Positions 43,238 through 52,295 of a DNA stretch of 64,000 bases are shown here, piece after piece. Source of the stretch: Caldimonas mangrovi (lineage in GTDB: Bacteria > Pseudomonadota > Gammaproteobacteria > Burkholderiales > Burkholderiaceae_C); NCBI RefSeq assembly GCF_023721835.1, contig NZ_JAMKFE010000017.1, positions 54,773 to 118,772 of the forward strand, given 5' to 3'. A program made the translations under genes and the position numbers. Every line of letters starts with the position of its first letter. The stretch's first letter is position 1. The notes below the pieces were generated by a model. The model was not told the DNA's origin. It worked only from the letters and a program-made list of their open reading frames with translations, and made no database searches.

Positions 43238-43280
43238 TCGCATAAGTTTCGCGTAAGCGCGCACCAAGCCTCGCGTAAGC
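43238..43280. promoter_or_regulatory. Three helically phased TCGCRTAAG repeats upstream of the symporter operon
   Basis: TCGCATAAG (43238-43246), TCGCGTAAG (43249-43257) and TCGCGTAAG (43271-43279) start 11 and 22 bp apart, all on one face of the helix. The last two share ten bases (TCGCGTAAGC). They lie in the 319-bp gap 43111-43429, which holds no gene and should contain the promoter of the acetate-type symporter operon. Tandem 11-bp-phased direct repeats are typical of response-regulator sites. Confidence 0.5.
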
Positions 43281-43429
43281 CGCCGCCACGATGGTTGCGC
43301 CCGTGCTGTCTTGGTGGGCCCTCGCCTTCGCATGGGGCTTTCCGGCAGTCAGGCGGTATGCCGCCCAAGCATCGGTTCGCGAACTGCTCGCGGCCGGTTT
43401 CCATCAAGCACAACAGAAGGACTGTGGAG

Positions 43430-43693
43430 ATGAGCTCGAACAAGGAGCGCAACGACGCCTATTGGAAGGCGACGCTGCGATTGCTGATCCCGATATTGAT
43501 CGTCTGGGCCGTGGTGTCGTACGGCTTCGGTGTCGTGTTGAAGCCGGCACTCGACAGCATTCAGCTCGGCGGCTATCCGCTCGGCTTCTGGGTCGCCCAG
43601 CAAGGGGCCATCTACATCTACGTCGCATTGATCTTCTTCTATGCCTGGCGCATGGGCAAGATCGACCGCGAGCACGGCGTCGAAGAAGAGTGA
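43430..43693 (+). CDS. DUF4212 small subunit of a sodium:solute symporter
   Basis: An 87-residue protein with two membrane helices (LLIPILIVWAVVSYGFG and QGAIYIYVALIFFYAW) and the DUF4212 start NDAYWKATLRLL. In many proteobacteria it is encoded directly before the ActP/VC_2705-type symporter, as here (10 bases apart), and is presumed to be its accessory subunit. AGAAGG precedes ATG 43430. Confidence 0.88.
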   Translation: MSSNKERNDAYWKATLRLLIPILIVWAVVSYGFGVVLKPALDSIQLGGYPLGFWVAQQGAIYIYVALIFFYAWRMGKIDREHGVEEE

Positions 43694-43703
43694 GGGCCGA
43701 GCC

Positions 43704-45506
43704 ATGAGTCTGCAAACCACCATCTACGTCATCGTGGGCCTGAGCTTCGCGCTCTACCTCGGCATCGCCTTCTGGGCCCGTGCGGGCAGCACCAAGGAGT
43801 ACTACGTCGCCGGCGGCGGCGTGAACCCCATTGCCAACGGCATGGCCACCGCGGCCGACTGGATGTCGGCCGCGTCGTTCATCTCGATGGCCGGCCTGAT
43901 CGCCAACATGGGCTACGGCGGCTCGGTCTTCCTGATGGGCTGGACCGGCGGCTACGTGCTGCTGGCCATGCTGCTGGCGCCGTACCTGCGCAAGTTCGGC
44001 AAGTTCACGGTGCCCGAGTTCATCGGTGACCGCTTCTACAGCCAGACCGCGCGCACCGTGGCCGTGATCTGCCTGCTGGTGGCCTCGATCACGTATGTGA
44101 TCGGCCAGATGACCGGCGTGGGCGTGGCCTTCGCGCGCTTCCTGGGCGTGACGGCCGACACCGGCATCTACATCGGCATGGCGATCGTGTTCGCGTATGC
44201 GGTGTTCGGCGGCATGAAAGGCATCACCTACACGCAGATCGCGCAGTACGTCGTGCTGATCTTCGCGTACACCGTGCCGGCCATCTTCATCTCGCTGAAC
44301 CTGACGGACAACCCGTTCCCGCAACTGGGTCTGGGCTCCAACCTGTCGGGCACCGACACGCCCATCCTGGCTCGGCTGGACCAGGTGGTCACCGACCTCG
44401 GTTTCGCCGAGTACACCACGGCCTATGCCGGCAGCATGCTGAACACGGCCTTCTACACGATCTCGCTGATGATCGGCACGGCCGGCCTGCCGCACGTGAT
44501 CGTGCGCTTCTTCACCGTGCCCAAGGTCAAGGACGCGCGTTCGTCGGCCGGCTGGGCGCTGGTGTTCATCGCGATCCTGTACACCACCGCTCCGGCGGTT
44601 GGCGCGATGGCCCGCTTCAACCTGCTCGGCACCGTGAACAGCGAGGTCAAGGCCGGCGGCGACCTGTACGCCCCCGAAGCCAGTCTGGCCTATGCCAACC
44701 GCCCCGAATGGATGAAGCGCTGGGAAGCCACCGGCCTGCTGAAGTTCGAGGACAAGAACGGCGACGGCCGCATCCAGCACTACAACGACGCCACCAAGAA
44801 CGCCGAGGTGCAGGCCAAGGCCCAGGCTGCGGGCTGGAAGGGCAACGAGCTGACCGTCAATGCCGACATCATGGTGCTGGCCAACCCCGAAATCGCCAAG
44901 CTGCCCAACTGGGTGATCGCGCTGGTGGCGGCAGGCGGCCTTGCCGCAGCACTGTCGACGGCAGCCGGCCTGCTGATGGCGATCTCGTCGGCAATCTCGC
45001 ATGACCTGATCAAGGGCGTGTTCAACCCGAACATCAGCGAGAAGAACGAGCTGCTCGCTGGCAAGATCGCGATGGCCGGTGCGATCGTGCTGGCCGGCTG
45101 GCTGGGGCTGAACCCGCCGGGATTCGCGGCGGGCACCGTGGCGCTGGCGTTCGGCATCGCGGCCAGCACCTTGTTCCCGGCCATCATGATGGGCATCTTC
45201 TACAAGCGCATGAACAGCCAGGGTGCGGTGCTCGGCATGCTCGCCGGCCTGTTCGTCACGCTGTTCTACGTGTTCGCGCACAAGGGCCTGTTCTTCGTCA
45301 AGGGCACCGAGTACCTGGGCCTGGTCGGCGGTGCCAACGGCTTCTTCGGCATCACGCCCGAGGCCTTCGGCACCGTGGGCGCAATGGTCAACTTCGTGAC
45401 CGCCTATATCGTGAGCAAGGTCACGGCCGCGCCGCCGGAGCGCATCCAGCACATGGTCGACGACCTGCGCACCCCGCGCGGTGCCGGCGTCGCACACGCG
45501 CACTGA
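43704..45506 (+). CDS. actP: Sodium:solute symporter, cation/acetate (ActP, VC_2705) type
   Basis: A 600-residue inner-membrane symporter with about 13 spans. MATAADWMSAASFISMAG and GLPHVIVRFFTVPKVKDAR place it with cation/acetate symporters. Between about residues 315 and 410 there is a large hydrophilic insert containing DKNGDGRI (350-357), an EF-hand-like calcium loop. It forms an operon with DUF4212, ends at a strong terminator, and faces the convergent DUF294 regulator-type gene, the usual company of this subfamily. Acetate or another short organic acid is the expected substrate. Confidence 0.9.
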   Translation: MSLQTTIYVIVGLSFALYLGIAFWARAGSTKEYYVAGGGVNPIANGMATAADWMSAASFISMAGLIANMGYGGSVFLMGWTGGYVLLAMLLAPYLRKFGKFTVPEFIGDRFYSQTARTVAVICLLVASITYVIGQMTGVGVAFARFLGVTADTGIYIGMAIVFAYAVFGGMKGITYTQIAQYVVLIFAYTVPAIFISLNLTDNPFPQLGLGSNLSGTDTPILARLDQVVTDLGFAEYTTAYAGSMLNTAFYTISLMIGTAGLPHVIVRFFTVPKVKDARSSAGWALVFIAILYTTAPAVGAMARFNLLGTVNSEVKAGGDLYAPEASLAYANRPEWMKRWEATGLLKFEDKNGDGRIQHYNDATKNAEVQAKAQAAGWKGNELTVNADIMVLANPEIAKLPNWVIALVAAGGLAAALSTAAGLLMAISSAISHDLIKGVFNPNISEKNELLAGKIAMAGAIVLAGWLGLNPPGFAAGTVALAFGIAASTLFPAIMMGIFYKRMNSQGAVLGMLAGLFVTLFYVFAHKGLFFVKGTEYLGLVGGANGFFGITPEAFGTVGAMVNFVTAYIVSKVTAAPPERIQHMVDDLRTPRGAGVAHAH

Positions 45507-45525
45507 CCGCCTGCGCGCACCCCTG

Positions 45526-45556
45526 AAAAGCTCCCGCTGCGGCGGGAGCTTTTTTC
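45526..45556 (+). terminator. Rho-independent terminator of the symporter operon
   Basis: AGCTCCCGC (45529-45537), loop TGCG, GCGGGAGCT (45542-45550), followed by TTTTT and preceded by AAA that extends the stem. It lies 20 bases after the actP stop and is the clearest intrinsic terminator in the window. Confidence 0.92.
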
Positions 45557-45601
45557 TCTGTACGGCTACTTCTGCAGGCAGGCCGCTGCCACACTCACGC
45601 C

Positions 45602-45949
45602 ATGCAACTCGACGCTTCCGTGATCCTCGCCTGGCTGCTGCTGCTGCTGGGCGTTGCGCTCGCCGCGCTGTGCCTCAAGCGCGCCTGGACCATCATCGTG
45701 CGGCGCAACTACGCCGAGGTCGCGGTGCGCCGCGGTGAACGGCCGCGCCAGCCCGAGCGGTGGGCGCCGTATGCCGCAGGCATCCACCTCGTCGGCGGTG
45801 CGCTGATGATCGGCGCGGTGCTGTGCGCGCTGCTGGGGCTGGCGCCCTTCGGCACCTGGACCAGCGCGATCGGGCTGACGCTGTGGGCCTACCTGTTCGC
45901 GCTCAGCATGCTCGCGCGTACGGCGCATCGAGCCGATCAACGCACGTAG
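45602..45949 (+). CDS. Small membrane protein of unknown function
   Basis: A 115-residue protein with one N-terminal membrane helix (ILAWLLLLLGVALAALCL), a basic cytoplasmic loop and two further helices near the C-terminus (HLVGGALMIGAVLCALLGL; GLTLWAYLFALSML). I recognise no family. It lies just after the actP terminator and overlaps the convergent DUF294 gene by 13 bases. Confidence 0.6.
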   Translation: MQLDASVILAWLLLLLGVALAALCLKRAWTIIVRRNYAEVAVRRGERPRQPERWAPYAAGIHLVGGALMIGAVLCALLGLAPFGTWTSAIGLTLWAYLFALSMLARTAHRADQRT

Positions 45950-47829
45950 TCGAGCTGCACCCTCTGCTGCAGCCGCCGCGCCACCCGAAAGCACTCCTTC
46001 AGCATGCGCCGGTCGATGTCGTTCAAGGCATCGAGGCGCACCACGTTCGGGTTGTCGGTGCCGGCGGGCGCCAGCCCGTCGAGCTGCGCGCGCAGACGCA
46101 GCATCTGCAGGTATTCGAACGCGGTGACCCAGGCCTCGGCCTGCGGTGCATCGGTGTGCTGCGCGCGGGCGATCGCCTCCAGCCGGCGGCGCGTGTTCAC
46201 CTCGGGCAAGCCCAGCATCAGGCACTGCAGCCGCGCCACGTCGACGAAGATCGCCGTGCCCAGCAACTTCAGGTCGACCGTCGGCACGCCGTTGGTGGTT
46301 TTCGCGTCGATGCCGCCGAACCAGGTCAGCGGCACCCGCCGGCGCAGCAGATCCTCGGCCAGCAGGTGGCCGAACCGCGTCGCACCCTTGGCGCGCGCAG
46401 CGATGAACTCGCGCAGCGGGGTGGCCAGCGCCAGGTTGCCCACCAGCGGGCGCAGGTCGAAGTAGATGTTGGCCGCGAGCAGGTCTTCCGGAGAACCCTG
46501 GCCGATCCAGCGACCGAAGCGCGTGCGCCACTCCTGCGGCGTCAGGCAGCACTCGGGGTTGCTCGCCATCACGTTGCCCTTGCACAGCGGGTAGCCGCAG
46601 GCGTCCAGTGCTTCGTTGACTTCGCGCGCGAAGGCCAGCCACGCCGGGCGGTCGGCGTCGGGTGCATTGCTCTCGAACACCAGGCCGTTGTCCTGGTCGG
46701 TCGCAATGGTCTGTTCCGAACGGCCTTCGGAGCCGAACGCGACCCAGCACGCACGCTGCAGGTCGCGCCCATGGCGCGCGGCCACCAGCATCACCAGCCG
46801 CTCGGTCAACACGTCGTTCAGGTGGCTCACCAGCTCGGTCAGCTGCTTGGCCTGCACCCCCTGTCCCAGCAGGTTGCGCGCAAACTGCCGCAGCTGCCCG
46901 GCGAGCGACTGCAGGGCGGGCAGATCGGCGGCACGGCGCAGATCGGTGCTGAGCTGGTTCAGCGACAGCCGCTGCAGCGCGAACAGGTCACGCTCGGACA
47001 CCATGCCGACCAGCCGGCTCCCGCGCGTGACCGGCACGTGGCGCATTCCGTGGCGCGCCATCAGCAGCGCCGCGTCCTGCGCGGTGTGCTCGTCGCTCAA
47101 ACAGTGCAGCGGCGTGCTCATCACGTCGGCGATCGGCGTCGTGAGCGGCAACTGCGGCAGCGTCACGCGGTCGAGCAGGTCATGTCGGGTCAGAATGCCC
47201 TGCGGCGCGCCGGCCGCATCGGCCACCACGATGGAGCCGACGCGGTGCCGGCTCATCTGCGCCAGGGCCTCGCTCAACGGCGTCTGCGGCAGGCAGGCCT
47301 GCGGTGCGCTGGAGCACAACGCTCCCAGCCGGGTCTCGAGCGACTGCGTGGCCAGTGTCTGCGACACCAGCGTGGCCTGCATCGCCTGGCGCGATGCGTC
47401 GGCGAAGCGGGGCAGCCGGCGTTGCAGCACGTCGGCGAAGGGCTGGCTGGCGGCGGCCAGCGCCTCGGCGTGTTCGCGCGCCAGCACCAGGCAGCGGGTG
47501 TCACGCTGCGCGGTATAGACGGCAGTGACGGCGCGCCGTTCGCTCAGCGCCGCGACCGGGAACATGTCGCCGCACTCGTACTGGAAGCTGCCTTCATAGA
47601 CATCGGTGACGCCGCGCACGCCGGCGACCGCGCCCATCAGGACGAAATAAAGCCGCTGCACCGGCCCGTCCTCCGGTTGCAGCACGCACTGCCCGGCGCG
47701 AAAGGCCTGCTCGTGCGCGTGCCCGACGAAAAAGTCCACGTGCGCCGGCTCCATCTGCGAGAACGGCAGGTGGCGGTGCACGGCGTCGCGCCACACTGCG
47801 GCGGCATCGATCGGGCTCGGGTCGCTCAT
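45937..47829 (-). CDS. cNMP-binding / CBS / DUF294 nucleotidyltransferase-like regulator
   Basis: A 630-residue cytoplasmic protein. Residues about 30-130 are a cyclic-nucleotide-binding fold. About 165-285 are two CBS domains (RVGSIVVADAAG...GILTRHDLL; RHVPVTRGSRLVGMVSERDL). About 310-440 are the GlnD-like DUF294 nucleotidyltransferase with GSEGRSEQTIATDQDNGLV, where the GS and DxD-type acids are kept. The rest is the DUF294 C-terminal domain. This architecture is typical next to ActP/DUF4212 and may tune uptake or signalling by nucleotidylating a partner. ATG 47829 has AGGAG at the better distance than ATG 47835. Confidence 0.88.
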   Translation of the reverse strand: MSDPSPIDAAAVWRDAVHRHLPFSQMEPAHVDFFVGHAHEQAFRAGQCVLQPEDGPVQRLYFVLMGAVAGVRGVTDVYEGSFQYECGDMFPVAALSERRAVTAVYTAQRDTRCLVLAREHAEALAAASQPFADVLQRRLPRFADASRQAMQATLVSQTLATQSLETRLGALCSSAPQACLPQTPLSEALAQMSRHRVGSIVVADAAGAPQGILTRHDLLDRVTLPQLPLTTPIADVMSTPLHCLSDEHTAQDAALLMARHGMRHVPVTRGSRLVGMVSERDLFALQRLSLNQLSTDLRRAADLPALQSLAGQLRQFARNLLGQGVQAKQLTELVSHLNDVLTERLVMLVAARHGRDLQRACWVAFGSEGRSEQTIATDQDNGLVFESNAPDADRPAWLAFAREVNEALDACGYPLCKGNVMASNPECCLTPQEWRTRFGRWIGQGSPEDLLAANIYFDLRPLVGNLALATPLREFIAARAKGATRFGHLLAEDLLRRRVPLTWFGGIDAKTTNGVPTVDLKLLGTAIFVDVARLQCLMLGLPEVNTRRRLEAIARAQHTDAPQAEAWVTAFEYLQMLRLRAQLDGLAPAGTDNPNVVRLDALNDIDRRMLKECFRVARRLQQRVQLDYVR

Positions 47830-48088
47830 CGGCATCGGCTCCTGGGCGCCACGGGTGGGGCGCGCGATGCGCTGATCTTGCCTCGGCGCGCGCCGCCTGT
47901 CCTGTTTCGTCATGCAGTGGTTGCGCCCGTTGACACCGCCGATCGCATCATCGGGGCTGCGAGCCACGCTTCAGACCAGCCTGTCCATGGACATCGGGTG
48001 CGAGGGCTCTCCGGTGGCCCCCGCTGCCCGACGTGGTGCAAGGCCGTCCCGGCGATGGCGCGCGGTGCGCCTTCGGTGAAGCAGCGTG

Positions 48089-49282
48089 TCAACACGACAC
48101 CAGGCCGGGGATCGGCACGTCGGGGTCCACGTCGACGTCATAGTCGACGCCGGGCATCTCGAAGCCGAACAGGCGCAGGAACTCGGTCTTGTAGCCGGCG
48201 AAGTCGGTCAGTTCGCCCAGCGTGGCGTCGGTCACCTGGGGCCACAGCGCCAGCACGCGCGACTGCACGCGAGGGTCGAGCTCCTGGTCGTCCACGCGCA
48301 GCCGCCCCTCGGCGTCGAGGTTCGGCGAGCGGCCGTCCAGGCCGCTCCGATACAGCCGGTCGATCTGCTCGATGCACCCTTCGTGGGTGCCCTGCTCCTT
48401 CATGACCTTCAGCAGCAGCGACAGGTACAGCGGCATGATGGGGATGGCTGAGCTGGCCTGCGTCACGACCGCCTTCAGCACCGCCACGCGGGCGTCTCCG
48501 CCCACCGCCGCCAACTGCTGCCGTATCCGCAGCGCGCACCGGTCGAGGTCCTGCTTGGCGGCGCCGATCGAGCCGTTCCAGTAGAGGTCGCGGGTGATCT
48601 CTTCGCCCAGGTAGGTGTAGGCGGTTGTCGTCGCTCCATCGGCCAGCACGCCGGCCTGCCGCAACGCATCGATCCACATCTGCCAGTCATCGCCGCCCAT
48701 CACCCCCACGGTGTCGTCGATCTCCTGCTGCGTTGCCGGCTGCAGCACCGTCTCGTTCAGCACTTCACGGTCGGTGTCGATGCCGCGCAGGCGGATCTCG
48801 CGCCCGATCGGCTTGAGGACCGAGCTGTGCACGACGCCGGTGCGCGGGTGGGTGCGTCGCGGGGCGGCGAGGCTGTAGACCACATGGTCGACGGGCCCGA
48901 ACTCGCTGCGGATCAGCTCGATCGCCGCCTGCTTGGCGGCGTCGGAGAAGGCGTCCCCATTGAGGCTTCTGGCGACTCGGCCCGCCGCCCCGGCGAACTC
49001 GTGAAAGGCCGCCGTGTTGTACCAGCCGGCGGTGCCCGGCCGGGTCTCGCTGCCTGGCCGGTCAAAGAACACGCCGAGCGTGTCGGCGCCGCAGCCGAAG
49101 GCTGCCGCGATGCGCGCCGCCAGCCCGTAGCCCGTCGAGGCGCCGATCACCAGCACCTTCTTGGGCCCCTGCATCGCGCCCCGGGCCCGGATGTGGTCGA
49201 TCTGCTGCTTGACGCCGGCCCTGCAACCGGTCGGGTGGGCTGTCACGCAGATGAAGCCGCGCACGCGAGGTTTGATGATCAT
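48089..49282 (-). CDS. fabV: Trans-2-enoyl-[ACP] reductase FabV
   Basis: A 397-residue NADH-dependent enoyl reductase, full length for Fab[21 protein letters not shown] is the family start, [17 protein letters not shown] the NAD site, and the active-site Tyr and Lys are spaced by eight residues ([10 protein letters not shown]). [13 protein letters not shown] is also diagnostic. FabV completes each round of fatty-acid elongation and is naturally resistant to triclosan; no fabI is seen here. Confidence 0.96.
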   Translation of the reverse strand: MIIKPRVRGFICVTAHPTGCRAGVKQQIDHIRARGAMQGPKKVLVIGASTGYGLAARIAAAFGCGADTLGVFFDRPGSETRPGTAGWYNTAAFHEFAGAAGRVARSLNGDAFSDAAKQAAIELIRSEFGPVDHVVYSLAAPRRTHPRTGVVHSSVLKPIGREIRLRGIDTDREVLNETVLQPATQQEIDDTVGVMGGDDWQMWIDALRQAGVLADGATTTAYTYLGEEITRDLYWNGSIGAAKQDLDRCALRIRQQLAAVGGDARVAVLKAVVTQASSAIPIMPLYLSLLLKVMKEQGTHEGCIEQIDRLYRSGLDGRSPNLDAEGRLRVDDQELDPRVQSRVLALWPQVTDATLGELTDFAGYKTEFLRLFGFEMPGVDYDVDVDPDVPIPGLVSC

Positions 49283-49398
49283 GGGGTATCCGATGGTGTG
49301 TGGAAGGGCTGCGCTGCCAGGTGCTCGTGCTGCCGAGCGCACCTCGCCGCGACAGGCCGGCATTCTGCCGCGCCCGCCGTGCGGCCTCGGGCCTCCAC

Positions 49399-50520
49399 TC
49401 AACCGTGTGCGAGCTGGTAGCGTTGCGCCAACCCGCGCCTGGCGTGCAGCTCGCCCGACAGCTGCGGTGGCGTCTTGTGCTCGTCGCCCCAGAACAGCCC
49501 GCCGGCAGCGCAGAGTTCGGCATGGTGGTGCTGCAGCGTGTGCTGCAGCCAATCGAGACGCTGCAGCGTCAGCGGCGTGCACGACTGACCGCTCAGGTCG
49601 TCGTCGACGTCGAGCAGGTGCGAGCGCCACTGCTCTGCCAGGAACAGCGGCTCGATCCCGCTGCGCAGCGCATCCGACCAGCGTGCCGTCATGCCGTCGA
49701 GCCAGCCGAGCACATCGGCGTTCGCGCCTGCCGCGGCAATGCGCGCCCGCATGCGGCGGTAGGCGTCGAGCGCGAGTTCCTTTTCCAGCCGGAACGCAGC
49801 GAGTGCCGCCGCCTCGCCTTGCCGCGCCTGCAACGCGAGCAGCCAGCCCGAGTAGGCGCGCGTCTCGAAGCGCTCGGCCGGGTGGAACATCGGCGTGTCG
49901 TTGCCGCGGCCGGCGGTGTTGAAGTGGCGCAGCGGATCGAACGCATACATGTAGCCGAAGTCGAACAGCCGCACCTGCCGGCCGTCGTCCAGCAGGTTGC
50001 CGGGCGAGTAGTCCCACTCGAACAGACCTTCGCACCACAGCGTACAAGCCGCGTCGAGCAACTGCGCGATCTGGCGCTCGCCCCAGTGCGTGGCCAGCTC
50101 GCCTTCAAGCCACGGCGAGACGATCAGGCCCTGGCGAAACGACGCGTATTGCGTGTCGACGATCGCACTCCAGCGCTGCGCGCCGCCGGGCCGCTGTTTC
50201 AGCCGCGTCAGGTCGGCGCGGCGCTGCACTTCGTTCAGGAACGAGGTCTGCCCGTCGACGTTCTTCACCAGCGACGGCACGCGCGCCTGCTTCAGCGTCC
50301 AGTGCCGCCGGCCATCGCTCAGCCGGTACACGATGGCCGTGAGCCCGCGGTCGAAACGCTGCACGACCTGTGGTTCGCCTCCGGTCAGCGCGCGCAGCTC
50401 GTCGGCGCTCCATGGCAGACCGGCAAGGCTGCCGATCTCGATGTCGTCGCCGCTCGCCGCGAAAGCGAGCTGACGGGCTTGTCTTTGCGCCGAAAGAGAG
50501 GACGCGTCGGAGGTTTGCAT
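49399..50520 (-). CDS. Protein-kinase-fold (aminoglycoside-phosphotransferase-like) protein
   Basis: A 373-residue protein. Residues about 45-90 include a substrate-binding lobe with TLKQARVPS (candidate ATP Lys). [11 protein letters not shown] matches the catalytic loop (Asp, Asn) and [15 protein letters not shown] the DFG metal motif of kinase-fold phosphotransferases. The C-terminal 170 residues are helical and Trp/His rich and I do not recognise them. It has no partner gene. Substrate (sugar, lipid or protein) unknown. Confidence 0.65.
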   Translation of the reverse strand: MQTSDASSLSAQRQARQLAFAASGDDIEIGSLAGLPWSADELRALTGGEPQVVQRFDRGLTAIVYRLSDGRRHWTLKQARVPSLVKNVDGQTSFLNEVQRRADLTRLKQRPGGAQRWSAIVDTQYASFRQGLIVSPWLEGELATHWGERQIAQLLDAACTLWCEGLFEWDYSPGNLLDDGRQVRLFDFGYMYAFDPLRHFNTAGRGNDTPMFHPAERFETRAYSGWLLALQARQGEAAALAAFRLEKELALDAYRRMRARIAAAGANADVLGWLDGMTARWSDALRSGIEPLFLAEQWRSHLLDVDDDLSGQSCTPLTLQRLDWLQHTLQHHHAELCAAGGLFWGDEHKTPPQLSGELHARRGLAQRYQLAHG

Positions 50521-50613
50521 GGCCCGCGAGTCTAGGGATGTAATCACGCCGTACCGGCGCGCAGACGCACGAAAGGCGCCGCGTGTGTCGTGCAGCCGAC
50601 AACCAGCACGTGT

Positions 50614-50635
50614 AGCGCCTGAAACTACAGGCGCT
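50614..50635. repeat. Hairpin between GNAT and kinase-like genes
   Basis: AGCGCCTG-AAACTA-CAGGCGCT has perfect eight-base arms and a six-base loop. An overlapping repeat TGTAG...CTACA (50611-50629) offers an alternative fold. It lies 40 bases after the GNAT stop on the minus strand without a T run, so it may be a weak terminator of the bioB unit. Confidence 0.4.
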
Positions 50636-50675
50636 TCAACTCGCGCAGCTCGCGGTACAGCTGCGACCGGCCCGC

Positions 50676-51143
50676 TCAGGTCCAGCGCACGCACTTCTCC
50701 ATCACGGCCACGGGGACCGCGTTGACCTCGGCACGGTCGAAGGTTGCCCAGCCGAGCTTTCTGTACAGCGGCTCGTGGCGCGGCGTGAAGAGATGCAGCC
50801 TCGCATGGCCGCTGCGCGAGCACTCGGCTGCCGCGCGCAGAGCCAGGGCCGAGCCGATGCCGGCGAGGCGGGACTCAGGACGCACGTAGACCAGACCGAG
50901 CCACGGCGTGAGATGCGCGTGCGTCAGCGTGCCGGCAGTGAGGCTGGCGCAGCCTGCGGGCACGCCGTCAGCCGTGCAGGCCAGCAGTGTCAGCGGCAGG
51001 TCGCTGCCCTGCAGGCTGTCCTCGAGCCATTTCACGCGCTGCGCCAGTGTGCGCGAGGGGTTCAGGGCGCCGAAGGCTGCGTGATGCCAGCGCGCCACCA
51101 GCGGCACCGCGTCCGGGCGGTCGGACAGACGGCAGATCCGCAT
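50676..51143 (-). CDS. GNAT family N-acetyltransferase coupled to bioB
   Basis: A 155-residue acetyltransferase: WLGLVYVRPESRLAGIGSAL is the acetyl-CoA-binding motif A and LFTPRHEPLYRKLGWATFDR motif B. Its ATG shares a base with the bioB stop (TGATG), so it is translated with bioB. A link to biotin metabolism is possible but no GNAT is known as a biotin-synthesis step; the acceptor is unknown. Confidence 0.85.
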   Translation of the reverse strand: MRICRLSDRPDAVPLVARWHHAAFGALNPSRTLAQRVKWLEDSLQGSDLPLTLLACTADGVPAGCASLTAGTLTHAHLTPWLGLVYVRPESRLAGIGSALALRAAAECSRSGHARLHLFTPRHEPLYRKLGWATFDRAEVNAVPVAVMEKCVRWT

Positions 51144-52150
51144 CACGCCTGCGCGGCGCAAGCGCCGGTGGAGGCTCGCAAACCCAGCCTGCGAAAGAGC
51201 TCGCGGTCCCGCTCGGCGAGCGGGTTGCCGGCCGTCAGCAGCCGCTCGCCGAGGAAGATGGAGTTGGCGCCGGCCAGGAAGCACAGCGCTTGTGTCGCGT
51301 CGTCCATCTGCTGCCGGCCGGCGGACAGCCTCACGCGTGCCTTCGGCATGGTGAGGCGCGCCACGGCCACCGTGCGGACGAACTCGATCGGGTCGACCGG
51401 CGCCGCATCCTGCAGCGGCGTGCCCTGCACCCGGATCAGTTGATTGATCGGGACCGATTCCGGGTAGGGGTCGAGCCCGGCCAGTTGCTCGATCAGCGAG
51501 ACCCGCTGCGCGCGCGTCTCACCCATGCCCAGGATCCCGCCGCAGCACAGCTTGAGGCCGGCGTCGCGCACACGACGTAGGGTGTCCAACCGGTCCTGGT
51601 ACGTGCGGGTGCTGACGATGCGGCCGTAGAACTCCGGCGCGGTGTCCAGGTTGTGGTTGTAGAAATCGAGCCCCGCTTGCTTCAATTGCTGAGCTTGCGG
51701 GTCGGTCAACATGCCGAGCGTGATGCAGGTCTGCAGGCCCAGCGCACGGACTTCCCGCACCATCTCCAACAACCGCGGCATGTCGCGCTCCTTGGGGGAG
51801 CGCCAGGCGGCACCCATGCAGAACCGGGTGGCACCGCTGGCCTGGGCGGCGCGCGCGGCATCCAGCACCTGCGCCAGCGGCATCAGCTTCGTGGCCGCCA
51901 CCCCGGTGTCGTGGTGGGCCGACTGCGAGCAATACCCACAGTCTTCCGCGCACCCGCCCGTCTTGATGGACAGCAGGGTCGACACCTGCACCTCGTTCGG
52001 GTCGAAATGCTCGCGATGCACCTGCTGAGCGCGGTACAGGAGATCCATCAACGGCAGCTCGTACAGCGCGCCGATCTGCGCTCGCGACCAGGTCGCCGGT
52101 GCAGGCGCAGGCCGCAGCGCGGGCGGCAAACGATCGGTCTGGGTCTTCAA
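51143..52150 (-). CDS. bioB: Biotin synthase BioB
   Basis: A 335-residue radical-SAM enzyme that inserts sulfur into dethiobiotin. The [16 protein letters not shown] motif holds the Cys-x3-Cys-x2-Cys cluster, and [26 protein letters not shown] and RLSAGRQQM are classical. I prefer TTG 52150, which has GGGGAG eight bases upstream. The GTG at 52216 is in frame, but it would put the regulator box and promoter inside the gene and has no ribosome site. Other bio genes are not in the window. Regulated by the divergent GntR gene through the box at 52194-52203. Confidence 0.92.
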   Translation of the reverse strand: MKTQTDRLPPALRPAPAPATWSRAQIGALYELPLMDLLYRAQQVHREHFDPNEVQVSTLLSIKTGGCAEDCGYCSQSAHHDTGVAATKLMPLAQVLDAARAAQASGATRFCMGAAWRSPKERDMPRLLEMVREVRALGLQTCITLGMLTDPQAQQLKQAGLDFYNHNLDTAPEFYGRIVSTRTYQDRLDTLRRVRDAGLKLCCGGILGMGETRAQRVSLIEQLAGLDPYPESVPINQLIRVQGTPLQDAAPVDPIEFVRTVAVARLTMPKARVRLSAGRQQMDDATQALCFLAGANSIFLGERLLTAGNPLAERDRELFRRLGLRASTGACAAQA

Positions 52151-52193
52151 GGTGGCGGCTCCCCGCTGAAGGGTGGAACGCAGGTGGCGCAAG

Positions 52194-52203
52194 TTATAGA
52201 TAA
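52194..52203. promoter_or_regulatory. BioR box 1 (bioB side)
   Basis: TTATAGATAA exactly matches the published BioR consensus TTATMKATAA. It lies 43 bp upstream of the preferred bioB start, in the position of a repressor site over the promoter. Confidence 0.8.
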
Positions 52204-52285
52204 TTTGCGGGCCCACGATTCCACGATTGGAAGGGAGCGCAGTTTATGCTCAGTAATTGCGAGATTGAGCGCATATTGAGCGAGA

Positions 52286-52295
52286 TTATCTATAG
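52286..52295. promoter_or_regulatory. BioR box 2 (regulator side)
   Basis: TTATCTATAG matches nine of ten positions of the BioR consensus and ends at the base before the ATG of the GntR gene. Together with box 1 it forms ten-base inverted arms (52195-52204 and 52285-52294), indicating autoregulation. Confidence 0.72.

Noticed and set aside
43404..45503. 699-codon minus-strand frame opposite the acetate symporter
   Set aside because: His/Gln/Asp/Arg-rich shadow of the actP gene; no recognisable fold.
45760..48405. 881-codon plus-strand frame opposite the DUF294 gene
   Set aside because: Antisense shadow spanning two unrelated minus-strand genes.
52151..52216. GTG 52216 as the bioB start
   Set aside because: It lacks a ribosome site and would place the BioR box inside the gene; TTG 52150 has GGGGAG at good spacing.
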